This document shows, piece by piece, positions 55,729-64,000 of a DNA stretch of 64,000 bases. The position numbers were made by a program, and so were the translations under genes. Position 1 is the stretch's first letter, and every line of letters begins with the position of its first letter. The notes under the pieces were generated by a model, which saw nothing but the letters and a program-made list of their open reading frames with translations, had not been told where the DNA came from and did not search any database. Origin of the DNA: a virus; the IMG/VR virus record IMGVR_UViG_3300027754_000067, positions 1 to 64,000 of that record; one strand, written 5' to 3'.

Positions 55729-57126
55729 ATGAATACAATAAGTTTATTCGGAATACTTTACGAAGGTCTTCTTAAGATTCCACCAAAATTATCTACCGAA
55801 GTAAAAAAAGATGCCGCTGGCATTATGGCCGCAAAATATTATGTTATTGCTAAAAAAGTTTATGCTGATAGAATAGAATTAAGCAAACAAATAGTAGAAG
55901 ACAAAAAACATTTTGAGTCTATCAGTGATAAGCTTGCAAAAAAAGTATCAGATTTGGGAAAAGAATTAGAAAAGATAGAAATCAAAGGTCAGGATTATGA
56001 AACATCAGTAACAAGACCTATAGAATTAGATAAATCATTACAGTTTGCGTTATATAGAAACACACTTGATCGTGATATAGTGACCAGGATTACATTAAGA
56101 ACATATATGTCTTCCAATAGCGATGAACGTGCAATTGATATGAAATATTTTAACTCTTCAGGAGAAGAAATTGCAGAAGCAGAGGAAATTCATAGTTTTG
56201 AAACACATGTAAAAAATTACATAGATTATCTTGTGGATTATGATAAAGATGTTGAAAGTATCAAGGATTACAGAGAAGAATCAGCATCACTTATTGATCA
56301 TTTAGATAGTCTACGTACTTCTCAGAATCAACTAACAAACATAATTGGCGATAGTTATGAAAAAGCTATAAATCAATGGGGATTTAACGGAACATATGGT
56401 TTGTTTTTAGATATGTTCCAAGGATGGAGTCCAGGCTCTAAACCTATTGATTTATCTAAGGTTATAAAAAACGAAAAAGGTGATACCGTTTCTTTATATG
56501 TAAAATTTGTTTTTCAAAAAGAAAATGAAAAATTAGAAAATGCTGGCCATTATAGTGGTAGAGTCAGTGATAATTTTTATAGTATCAATATAGTGATACC
56601 ATTTATACCTGATAATAATTTAAATATATATAAAATAGATGAAGTTTTGGAAGAACTAAACTCAACAATTGATCATGAACTTGGGCATTTAGTTCAAGAT
56701 TTGTTGCAACATGCAAAACTGGGTTACTCAAGAAGAATGGGAAGAGAAAAATTTGGATATCCAAGCAAAAAAATATCACAAAAGACACCAGAAATAAGCC
56801 CAGAAGGAAAATGGAATGAGAGACATGAAGTGCGAGATGTTGAGTTTTATACACGTCTCGGTGATAGCAAGGTAAGAGCAGAAAAAATACTGGCTAATAA
56901 AAAACGTGATACTTTGAAGACAAAACTAGATGCTTTTAAAGCAATCGTTGGAATAAGAGATCCATATTTGCGATACTACCAGGAATTTTATAAAGATCCA
57001 TGGTTTGCGGTACTTAAAAAAGAAAACCCTGGCAAATGGGCTAAGGCCGTAAAGGAGTTATATAAATCTTTAGCTGAATATTTTACTGAGCCAGTTGCAA
57101 TAAAAAAAGTGTTTAAAAAACAATGA
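55729..57126 (+). CDS. HELGH zinc metallopeptidase-like protein, 465 aa
   Basis: TATTTA box with 6-base gap. Tag ISLFGILYEG. Residues 20-220 are largely helical/coiled coil. IDHELGHLVQDLL near residue 312-324 is an intact HExxH zinc-peptidase motif. Lys-rich C-terminus. Could process virion or host proteins (inference). Ends in an ATGA overlap with the next gene. Confidence 0.78.
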   Translation: MNTISLFGILYEGLLKIPPKLSTEVKKDAAGIMAAKYYVIAKKVYADRIELSKQIVEDKKHFESISDKLAKKVSDLGKELEKIEIKGQDYETSVTRPIELDKSLQFALYRNTLDRDIVTRITLRTYMSSNSDERAIDMKYFNSSGEEIAEAEEIHSFETHVKNYIDYLVDYDKDVESIKDYREESASLIDHLDSLRTSQNQLTNIIGDSYEKAINQWGFNGTYGLFLDMFQGWSPGSKPIDLSKVIKNEKGDTVSLYVKFVFQKENEKLENAGHYSGRVSDNFYSINIVIPFIPDNNLNIYKIDEVLEELNSTIDHELGHLVQDLLQHAKLGYSRRMGREKFGYPSKKISQKTPEISPEGKWNERHEVRDVEFYTRLGDSKVRAEKILANKKRDTLKTKLDAFKAIVGIRDPYLRYYQEFYKDPWFAVLKKENPGKWAKAVKELYKSLAEYFTEPVAIKKVFKKQ

Positions 57127-57746
57127 AGTTAAGTAATATATTATTTGAATCTGATGATACTGACTATCGTGGAGAGCATTCTGCACCAGGGTCTGATGAT
57201 GCTCCAATGTGGGATGTAACAAAAGCAGTCTATCCTGAAGATTTTTATTCTGCAAATGGCGCTAGATATTATGGAGACAATGCAGGCGATGCATCAGATC
57301 AAATTGTTGTAGCTTTAATTAGAAACGTTAGAAATAAACCAAGAGCACGAATAAAGATATATCGTGCAGTTCCAAAAGAACTAAGCTTACAAGAGCAAAT
57401 TGATAATTTGATAGCAGAAAAGAAATATATATTAAAATATGGAAAAATACCAAAAGATGTTAAAACATCACTAGATAGAAGACTAGATATAAGTAAGTAT
57501 TATGAGCATATATCGGATATGATTGATAGTTTACAGAGCCGTATTGATGCTGGCGAAAAAGATAAAACTGGTATTGAAAAAATAAATAGTGGCGATTGGG
57601 TTACAATATATCGTCCTTATGCAAAAGAACATGGTCTGTCATCTCTAAGAGGAAAATATAAGATATTATCTATGACAGTGCCCGCAAAAAATTTATTCAC
57701 AGACGGAAATAGCATTTACGAATGGGGTTACATAGAGAACGTTTAG
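57123..57746 (+). CDS. ADP-ribosyltransferase-like protein C, 207 aa
   Basis: ATGA overlap. Tag MKLSNILFESD. DYRGEHSAPG, RIKIYRAVPKE, INSGDWVTIYRPYAKEHG and NLFTDGNSIYEWGYIE: the R-S-E type ART layout, with Glu in IYEWGY as probable catalytic residue. This family is found in phage polyvalent proteins. Confidence 0.78.
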   Translation: MKLSNILFESDDTDYRGEHSAPGSDDAPMWDVTKAVYPEDFYSANGARYYGDNAGDASDQIVVALIRNVRNKPRARIKIYRAVPKELSLQEQIDNLIAEKKYILKYGKIPKDVKTSLDRRLDISKYYEHISDMIDSLQSRIDAGEKDKTGIEKINSGDWVTIYRPYAKEHGLSSLRGKYKILSMTVPAKNLFTDGNSIYEWGYIENV

Positions 57747-58510
57747 TCATGCTCATAGCGTTGATTAAATAATTCTTCGCCGCCTTGAATTATTTCATCT
57801 ACAAGATCTTGTGGGCTTTTATAAGCTTTTTCTGAAACATCTCTAATGAGAAGCCGACCTGCTTTAATCAAAGCATTGGGATCTAATGGACCAGAATACA
57901 TATAGGCATTTTCCGTTCCGAGTTCGTCGATAGTGTTGCCAATTTTAACATTTTTCATACCTTTTTTTGGTGCTGGCAATATACAATCATCCGATGGATC
58001 TGTAGTTTTAGGAGCGCTAGATATATTTGCAATTATTTTATTTGGGTGCATCCCTTCAATATCGACAAATGTTTTTTGCTGTTGCAGATAAAAATTATCA
58101 AGATCTAGCTTTTGCCAATCACCTGATTTTTCTATTTTGCTCCATGCTTTTTTTGCTAAATCTGTTGTTGAATGAACACGATCACTTGTCAAGTAAACGC
58201 CTAAATGTTTCGAACTTAATGCATAAAGTAGTGAACCTGCGCCTGGGAATTTACCACTTGCAACTACTTGTTCGATTTCTCTTGCGGGCTGACAGTTTTT
58301 CTGCGGATCTTTAATTTCAATTGCGCCAGCGCACCATTCGTCTAGTGGTATTTTGACACGATCTACAATTAACTCTTCATAAGCCTGTTGATTTACAAGT
58401 ACAAATGTTGAACCATGTACAAATAGAGCAAAATCTTGATCTGAATAATTAATATATTCTTTTTTCCCATCATTTTCAAATAAAATTGGGTAAAGTTTTA
58501 GATGTTTCAT
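57743..58510 (-). CDS. TSDR-family protein 3, 255 aa
   Basis: Tag HLKLYPILFEND. FPGAGSLLYALSSKHLGVYL then TSDR, STTDLAKKAWSKIEKSGDW, DDCILPAPKK, LGTENAYMYSGPLDPNALI. Lies 2 bases after 58513 in a two-gene operon; tail-to-tail with 57123, overlapping by 4 bases. Confidence 0.75.
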   Translation of the reverse strand: MKHLKLYPILFENDGKKEYINYSDQDFALFVHGSTFVLVNQQAYEELIVDRVKIPLDEWCAGAIEIKDPQKNCQPAREIEQVVASGKFPGAGSLLYALSSKHLGVYLTSDRVHSTTDLAKKAWSKIEKSGDWQKLDLDNFYLQQQKTFVDIEGMHPNKIIANISSAPKTTDPSDDCILPAPKKGMKNVKIGNTIDELGTENAYMYSGPLDPNALIKAGRLLIRDVSEKAYKSPQDLVDEIIQGGEELFNQRYEHD

Positions 58511-58512
58511 GA

Positions 58513-59319
58513 TTAATATTTATAGTATTTAGAAAATAATCTATTAGAAAATACTTGAATTTCTTCTTTTAGTTTTCCAATAGGTTGATCTATTAATTTA
58601 CTAATTTCACTAAGCAATTTATTACCGTTTTCGATCAATGGAAATGGATCAAGTCCACCTGTATAAATATAAGCATCAGCTGTGCCAAGACGTTTATTTA
58701 TAGTTTTCACAGTTGACCCAGATGGTAAATTGCAATCATCGCTTACTGATGTGGTTTTAGAAAATGGGCTAGCTTTCATTTCTCTTTCTGGCCAATTTCC
58801 ATTGATATCAAAATATTGATATCCTTGTTTTTCTCCATAAGGGCTCAGGACTTCTGAAGAATAATTATCTAGTGGTATTTTTTGCCAATCACCGGAAGGC
58901 TCAATATATTTTGCCCATGTTGCTTTGGCGGGTTCTGAGGTTGATGATTCTCTGTCACTTGTAAGTGGTTTTCCACGATATTTTGAAAGGAAACAATACA
59001 TTGCGTAACCGGCTTTTGGATACATTGGGCTGGCCACAACATAGCTTACTTCATCAGCGCCAGAACATTCATTTTCTTTATTTGGATCAATACCAGCACT
59101 TGCCACTAACCATTTTTCTATTGCCATGAATTTAGTTTTACCACCTACTTCTTCACGGTTTGTATAATTCGGTACATTAATAAGTATGAGATTTTTTCCT
59201 GCTCCGGTATCAACTATTGCATAATCGGGCGCAATGAATCTACCAGGGTTTTTTTCGGCTGGTATTTCTTTAGTTGTTTGTTTTTCTTCTTGTTCAAATA
59301 ATATAGAATAAAGTTTCAT
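58513..59319 (-). CDS. TSDR-family protein 4, 268 aa
   Basis: Tag MKLYSILFEQEE. YPKAGYAMYCFLSKYRGKPL then TSDR, SSTSEPAKATWAK, DDCNLPSGS, LGTADAYIYTGGLDPFPLI. TATTTA on the minus strand with 5 bases to ATG, shared with the divergent gene. Confidence 0.75.
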   Translation of the reverse strand: MKLYSILFEQEEKQTTKEIPAEKNPGRFIAPDYAIVDTGAGKNLILINVPNYTNREEVGGKTKFMAIEKWLVASAGIDPNKENECSGADEVSYVVASPMYPKAGYAMYCFLSKYRGKPLTSDRESSTSEPAKATWAKYIEPSGDWQKIPLDNYSSEVLSPYGEKQGYQYFDINGNWPEREMKASPFSKTTSVSDDCNLPSGSTVKTINKRLGTADAYIYTGGLDPFPLIENGNKLLSEISKLIDQPIGKLKEEIQVFSNRLFSKYYKY

Positions 59320-59324
59320 ATGAT

Positions 59325-59334
59325 TAAATATTTA
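59325..59334. promoter_or_regulatory. bidirectional TAAATATTTA promoter-like palindrome
   Basis: Perfect 10-bp palindrome between divergent genes; reads TATTTA in both directions, 5 bases from ATG 59319 (minus) and 18 bases from ATG 59353 (plus). Confidence 0.55.
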
Positions 59335-59352
59335 GTTAGAACAAGGAAAAAT

Positions 59353-59976
59353 ATGAAAAAAGATATAATGGTTATTGAGGAAGGAGCTATGGATTGGCTT
59401 CATGCTGGTTTGGATTTAGCCGGTTTAATTCCTGGTATTGGCGAACCATTTGATGCCGCAAATGCAATTTTATACGCCAAACAAGGTGATTGGATGAATG
59501 CAGCCTTATCTGCTATATCTATGGTTCCAGAAATTGGTGATCTTTTTGGTAAAGGTGGGAAAATCGTTTTATTATTAGAGAAATTAATAACCAAAGGAGG
59601 TCGTTCTGGTAAGCTTGCAGAGAAAATTTTACAGCACGCTCCACAAATTGTAAAAACAATTACCGAAGGATTTAAAAAATATAAAAATAATAAAACTAAA
59701 ATTACAGCTTTCTTAGATGGTCTCAGCCAAACCCAAAATGAAAAACTAAAAGGTCTTGCTCCCTATGCGGAAAAGATAAAACAGTCATTGAGTAAAGTAG
59801 AAAAGGCATATGATAATATTGTTAAATTATCACAGGCTGTTTCAAAAAAAGAAGAGAACCCACAAGAGCCAGAAATTGATAAAAAAGAAGCTGAAAATCT
59901 AATCAAAGAAATGGTCTTTGAAGAAAACTTAAAGACCATTATTATCAACGAAATAAGATTACAAATTAATAGATGA
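59353..59976 (+). CDS. pre-toxin-like domain protein, 207 aa
   Basis: AAGGAAAAAT before ATG 59353 favours this start over 59320. WLHAGLDLAGLIPGIGEPFD, NAILYAKQGDWMNAALS, MVPEIGDLFGKGGK match the membrane-associating pre-toxin segment of polymorphic toxins, also found in phage proteins. Helical C-terminus ends IIINEIRLQINR. Convergent with the endonuclease, overlapping its end by 18 bases. Confidence 0.75.
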   Translation: MKKDIMVIEEGAMDWLHAGLDLAGLIPGIGEPFDAANAILYAKQGDWMNAALSAISMVPEIGDLFGKGGKIVLLLEKLITKGGRSGKLAEKILQHAPQIVKTITEGFKKYKNNKTKITAFLDGLSQTQNEKLKGLAPYAEKIKQSLSKVEKAYDNIVKLSQAVSKKEENPQEPEIDKKEAENLIKEMVFEENLKTIIINEIRLQINR

Positions 59977-60984
59977 TTTTTTCCAGTATCCACGGCTAGG
60001 TGTTGGGATATTATATTGGCGGCATCGACGCTCAACAGTCTTTGCTGATACACCATATAATTTCCCAATCTGACTAACAGGAATTTTACAAACTAATAGA
60101 GTTAGTTCTTCACTTGTTATATCAAAAATACGACGTTTTCCCATTCTGCTTTCACTTGCATTTCTTATGGGTATATTATATTTTCGTAATCTATCGCAAA
60201 TGGTCGAAACATCAACATTCAAAATTTTTGCTATATCATGTGTTGATTTTTTAAGAAAAATATATTGCTCATATAGCCAATCCTTGTCAATGCCAGTTAT
60301 CCAACCTGGATGTTTTTCTCCTAGCATTTTTTGTCGACGTTTTTCTATTGTTTTGGCAGATTGTTTTTTTCCAATATGAGTTTTTCTAATTTTTTCTTTT
60401 GTTTGATCGCTGGCTTTTTTTCCAATATTTGCTTTTCTAAGTTTTTCTTTTGCATCATCTGACATAATACGATTTCGACTAGAATCGCCTATTTTTTTCC
60501 TAGTTTCTTCTGTGTGAGTTTTACCTTTCATTGGGCTTTCTTTTCCGTAATATGGATGATCGGAACCTTTTTTATATTGAGTCGATCCTTTTCTTGGCCC
60601 TTTTGGAGAAGAAAAATTCTTTTCTATTGTAGGATTACAATTAAAATTATATACGTTATTTTTTCCATAAGCCAGAATTGCTTCTTTAATCCAATATTCT
60701 TCTCTAGACAATCTCTCCTCTTTTGATGCGCCCTCTAATACATCAATAATATGATATTCCAAAAAATCATCATTTCCCAGCATATCTTTACATTTCTTAT
60801 AATCCGCCAATAAAAAACTATTGGTCTTTCTTCCGTTTGTTAGTGTTTGTTTATGATCTTGCCACCTATTTTTTAATTTACAACTTTGGCCAATGTAACT
60901 TCGATTCGTAACCCTGTTCCGTATCTCATATATCCCAGAATTTGTAAATTTATTGTCGTAAAAAAATAACATCCATATCCCCAT
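59959..60984 (-). CDS. GIY-YIG homing endonuclease, about 337-341 aa
   Basis: GIYEIRNRVTNRSYIGQSC is the GIY-YIG nuclease core (residues about 17-100). Then NUMOD3-type DNA-binding repeats (PMKGKTHTEETRKKIG, KGRK-like) and two helix-turn-helix segments (THDIAKILNVDVSTICDRL; VSQIGKLYGVSAKTVERR). Possible start at the internal ATG 60972 (MLFFYDNKF). A mobile gene next to dnaE, as is common for phage homing endonucleases. Confidence 0.88.
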   Translation of the reverse strand: MGIWMLFFYDNKFTNSGIYEIRNRVTNRSYIGQSCKLKNRWQDHKQTLTNGRKTNSFLLADYKKCKDMLGNDDFLEYHIIDVLEGASKEERLSREEYWIKEAILAYGKNNVYNFNCNPTIEKNFSSPKGPRKGSTQYKKGSDHPYYGKESPMKGKTHTEETRKKIGDSSRNRIMSDDAKEKLRKANIGKKASDQTKEKIRKTHIGKKQSAKTIEKRRQKMLGEKHPGWITGIDKDWLYEQYIFLKKSTHDIAKILNVDVSTICDRLRKYNIPIRNASESRMGKRRIFDITSEELTLLVCKIPVSQIGKLYGVSAKTVERRCRQYNIPTPSRGYWKKSSINL

Positions 60985-61015
60985 ATGGATACATATTTTT
61001 CACCATAAATTTTAT

Positions 61016-64000
61016 TTATGAAATTTTGAATAGTTTATTTTGGAAGCAAGAATATCCAAAATCGCTACGGTCCACGAGCCCTACAATAACATCATTTTCT
61101 TGCACGTTTATCTCACCTTTCCAGCCCCAAATGAAACAAGTATATTCTTTGTTTAGTTCTCCAAACAACCGCAGTTTGACATATTCTTTGTTGGTTTTAG
61201 TAATTGCCTTCGTCGCACCAGCAACGATACCCCAGTAATTTCCTTTTTCACACCAATTATCAATTGATTCAAACCCAAGACTTTCAAGTTTTGCGTGTAC
61301 TTCTGGTGGTACAATTAAGCTAATATCAACAGAGCCTGCTAAATCTTTGGTAAACTCCAGTTTTTCTTTCTTGGTCCAATCTTCCATGGACTGAACATCT
61401 TCAATAGCTTTCTCCAAAAGTTGTGTTATATCATTGTTTTTCTTACGATTTGTGATACGTTTAAATTCATCAAACTTATCGATCAAAACAGAATATAGCT
61501 GCTTGTAATTCTTAAACTGTTTCCCTTCTCCTACTATATCCATAGAACCCATCGCTTCCAGTTTAATCAAAGTTGTAAGAGCACGTTTGTTGAATTTCGT
61601 ATGCCTCCATGTTCCATCTTTATTTACAATTAAATCTCTGACGGAGGTATAAGGACGATAATCTTTAAGCTCTGTTGTAACTGTTTTACCAACATATTTC
61701 ATTGATGAAAAACTTGGAACCAGTGTTTTTTTATTCTCTGTATCGATAATAAACTCATAATCTGACTTATTGATGTCTGCCTTAGAGATCTTATAACCCA
61801 ACATCTTTGCTTCTTTAATTGCAACCATCTTGGGATCTTCCTTCCCAGCTGCTTTTCCTTTGTCGGATGTACAGTAATCAATATATGTTGCTACCCATTC
61901 ATCTTGAAAGTAATGCTGAAGCCAAGCACACTGATAAGCCACGCACGCATAGCAAACACTGTGTGCTTTGTTGAAAGAATATCGAACATATTGCTCCATG
62001 TAATCAAAAATTTTATAAGCTTCTTCTTTTTTAATTTTAGAATGTTCATCGCACCCTTTGGCAAATTCTTCACGCAAACGATTGCGTTCCGCAGCTGATT
62101 TTTCTAGGTTTGATAGATCTCTTTTAGTAAATGCTTTACGAACGTCGTCTGTTTTATCAATTGGAACACCCGCTAGTTTGTTAAAAATAAGCTGGATTTG
62201 TTCTTGGTAAATCAAGACATAGTTTGTTTCGGCCAATACTTGTTCTAGTGCTGGGTGTGGTAATGAAGCTCTTGCTTCTTCAATATCAGTCCGGTTCCGC
62301 AACAGTAGTTTATCGACACCGGCATCTAATGGACCGGGACGAAATGTAGCGGTAATCATTGACAGATCTTCAATTGTCCTTGGCTTTAGCTCTGATGTGA
62401 ATTTTTTCACATTATCTGCAATCCACTGGAATGTACCAACTTCGTTGCTGTTCCAGAAAATATTTTTATAAACAGCTAAATCATCAAGATTGTTATTATC
62501 TGGATGTACGTTCTCATAATACCATTTTGCAATTTCTGCAAACGGCACTGCGTTTTTACCTGTTTGTTTTTTAATGATTCGTTCAATACATTTTTCAAAC
62601 ATGCGTAGAGTGCCAAGTCCGAGAACATCATATTTCAAGACACCAAATGACTCAAGATGTCGATAGTTTTGGCCTTCTGGCCATGGAGTTTGGAACTTAT
62701 TACCAAACTTAATAATTGGCATTTCGTCTTGATTGCCAGTATAAATACCTACGCCAGATGCATGAGTGCTTAATCCACGCACTTGCTTAAAAAGCACTTT
62801 GATAGAAGATTCCAAAACTGGATATTGTTCAATTAATCTGTTGAACGTTGGTGAATACTTCACTGCTTCCTCAAATGTCAGAACCCATGTACCGGCATCA
62901 AAATCTTCTTGTTTTCTAGCAGCTTCCCTAGCCTCTTTTTCTATTTCAAAGGTTGCTTTGTTGATCTCTTCAAACGGCAAGCTATACATACGTGATAGAT
63001 CTTTGATAAGTGATTTAAGCTTAAGTTGGTTAAAGTTAGTCACAGGCACAACTGCACCGCTTCCAAAGTGGTCAGTGATAAGTTTAAGCGCTAATTCTCG
63101 ATCAGCGTAGTCAAGATCAATATCAACAGCCCCAACTTTATGAATTGTAAGCATGCGCTCAAACAAAAGACCGTATTTAATTGGATCAATTTGAGTAATA
63201 TTAAGAACATACAGCACAAGTGATCCTGCTGCTGAGCCACGCCCTGCACCAGTAATCATGTGATTTGTCACAACTTCTAGAATTTTAGCATAAGTTAAGA
63301 AATACTTTTGCATATTAAGATGTTTGATGACATTCAATTCATTCTTTAGTCTATCAATATATTTGTCATCATGATTCTTTTTACGGAATCGCATACCTTT
63401 GATGCAGCGATCAACAAGTTCTTTAAATACTAAATCATCTTCGCTTGCATCAGCGAATTTAGAACGTAAAATCTCAAGACGATCTTTGTCAATAAGCTTG
63501 GTCATGCTAGGATATTTTACGGTTGTATCGAATTTGACATCGCCAATCATTTGATGAGCAATATCATGAGTACGTTCGATAGCATCTTTCATCAATTCAT
63601 CGTCATTATAAACTTCAGGATAAACTTCCTTACAATATCGGATATAAGAATCCCACATTTGATCTTGATTTTTTGGATATAGTTCACATTTAATATCACT
63701 GATAGATTGTGGAATCTTTGCGAGGTCAACCTCACCCTTTGTTTTTGTGGCCCATGCCATAGCTTTATAGATTTCACGTTCCTTCCAATGTGCAGGATCA
63801 GCATAATGTGAATCACATGTCATGACAAGTTTTGTATTTGTGCGCTTAGACGCTTCAATTAAATGATAATTTGAAAGATGCTGTTGTCCAAGACGATTTG
63901 CTTGTAGCTCAATAAAGTAATTCTCTTCTCCAAGAGCATCTTTGAATTGACCGATAACATCTGAAAGTTCTGACTGAATTAGTTCTTTATTTGTGTCATT
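61016..64000 (-). CDS. dnaE: DNA polymerase III alpha subunit (DnaE type), 3' part
   Basis: Open to the right edge; about 994 residues visible. LGEENYFIELQANRLGQQ and VMTCDSHY belong to the PHP domain, GRGSAAGSLVLYVL and VDIDLDYADRE to the palm with catalytic Asp residues, ATFRPGPLDAG and VLIYQEQIQLIFNKLAG to thumb and fingers. Replicative C-family polymerase; a phage copy implies replication partly independent of host DnaE. N-terminal 100 or so residues are outside the window. Confidence 0.93.
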   Translation of the reverse strand, partial: NDTNKELIQSELSDVIGQFKDALGEENYFIELQANRLGQQHLSNYHLIEASKRTNTKLVMTCDSHYADPAHWKEREIYKAMAWATKTKGEVDLAKIPQSISDIKCELYPKNQDQMWDSYIRYCKEVYPEVYNDDELMKDAIERTHDIAHQMIGDVKFDTTVKYPSMTKLIDKDRLEILRSKFADASEDDLVFKELVDRCIKGMRFRKKNHDDKYIDRLKNELNVIKHLNMQKYFLTYAKILEVVTNHMITGAGRGSAAGSLVLYVLNITQIDPIKYGLLFERMLTIHKVGAVDIDLDYADRELALKLITDHFGSGAVVPVTNFNQLKLKSLIKDLSRMYSLPFEEINKATFEIEKEAREAARKQEDFDAGTWVLTFEEAVKYSPTFNRLIEQYPVLESSIKVLFKQVRGLSTHASGVGIYTGNQDEMPIIKFGNKFQTPWPEGQNYRHLESFGVLKYDVLGLGTLRMFEKCIERIIKKQTGKNAVPFAEIAKWYYENVHPDNNNLDDLAVYKNIFWNSNEVGTFQWIADNVKKFTSELKPRTIEDLSMITATFRPGPLDAGVDKLLLRNRTDIEEARASLPHPALEQVLAETNYVLIYQEQIQLIFNKLAGVPIDKTDDVRKAFTKRDLSNLEKSAAERNRLREEFAKGCDEHSKIKKEEAYKIFDYMEQYVRYSFNKAHSVCYACVAYQCAWLQHYFQDEWVATYIDYCTSDKGKAAGKEDPKMVAIKEAKMLGYKISKADINKSDYEFIIDTENKKTLVPSFSSMKYVGKTVTTELKDYRPYTSVRDLIVNKDGTWRHTKFNKRALTTLIKLEAMGSMDIVGEGKQFKNYKQLYSVLIDKFDEFKRITNRKKNNDITQLLEKAIEDVQSMEDWTKKEKLEFTKDLAGSVDISLIVPPEVHAKLESLGFESIDNWCEKGNYWGIVAGATKAITKTNKEYVKLRLFGELNKEYTCFIWGWKGEINVQENDVIVGLVDRSDFGYSCFQNKLFKIS

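Overview
The window looks like part of the genome of a large tailed bacteriophage (Caudoviricetes). Reasons: about one hundred tiny genes packed head to tail on one strand, many of families seen mainly in phages (Api92-like MPNWC protein, Gp88, KTSC, dCMP-deaminase-like, amidoligase), phage-borne tRNA, a GIY-YIG homing endonuclease, and a phage-encoded DnaE-type DNA polymerase III alpha subunit. DNA is AT-rich. Neither host nor phage species can be named from the sequence.

Layout. (1) 1-45450: accessory/early-type region, all genes on the + strand. Nearly every gene or small operon has its own sigma70-like promoter: -35 TTGACA/TTGACT, a 17-bp spacer, and a -10 of type TAnnnT (TATAAC, TAAGGT, TAGGAT, TATAGT). 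I call them class L when exactly 6 bp separate the -10 from the ATG, which places transcription start at the A of the start codon (predicted leaderless mRNA; -35 lies 35 to 30 bases before the ATG), and class S when a 25-75 base leader with a purine-rich ribosome site follows. About fifty genes are class L; downstream cistrons of the same operons carry ordinary Shine-Dalgarno sequences. (2) 45450-46500: terminator plus about 1 kb of repeat-rich sequence without a convincing gene. (3) 46500-59980: larger genes on both strands, most starting with a short shared N-terminal peptide (LYxILFE type) followed by unrelated domains: three ADP-ribosyltransferase-like proteins, metalloprotease-like proteins, a repeat protein, and a four-member family of unknown function. 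A different promoter-like box (TATTTA just before ATG) precedes several of them. (4) 59959-64000: minus-strand GIY-YIG endonuclease and the 3' part of dnaE.

Between the small genes recur three elements: a covarying hairpin (GTGGG-stem-CATAC-loop-stem', 13 copies), a GCGGCAAACA box about 20-30 bp upstream of -35 (about 26 copies) and larger 3' hairpins. Ten pentapeptide-repeat genes with almost identical 15-bp units, several duplicated gene pairs, orphan promoters and a non-autonomous IS200/IS605-type element inserted between a promoter and its start codon show that the region evolves by cassette duplication and loss. A structured RNA candidate (15516-15680), a triplicated 8-9 codon mini-ORF (41297-41642) and the ILFE-tagged protein set are the strongest leads for undescribed biology. 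All functions are from reading the sequence; no database search was run.
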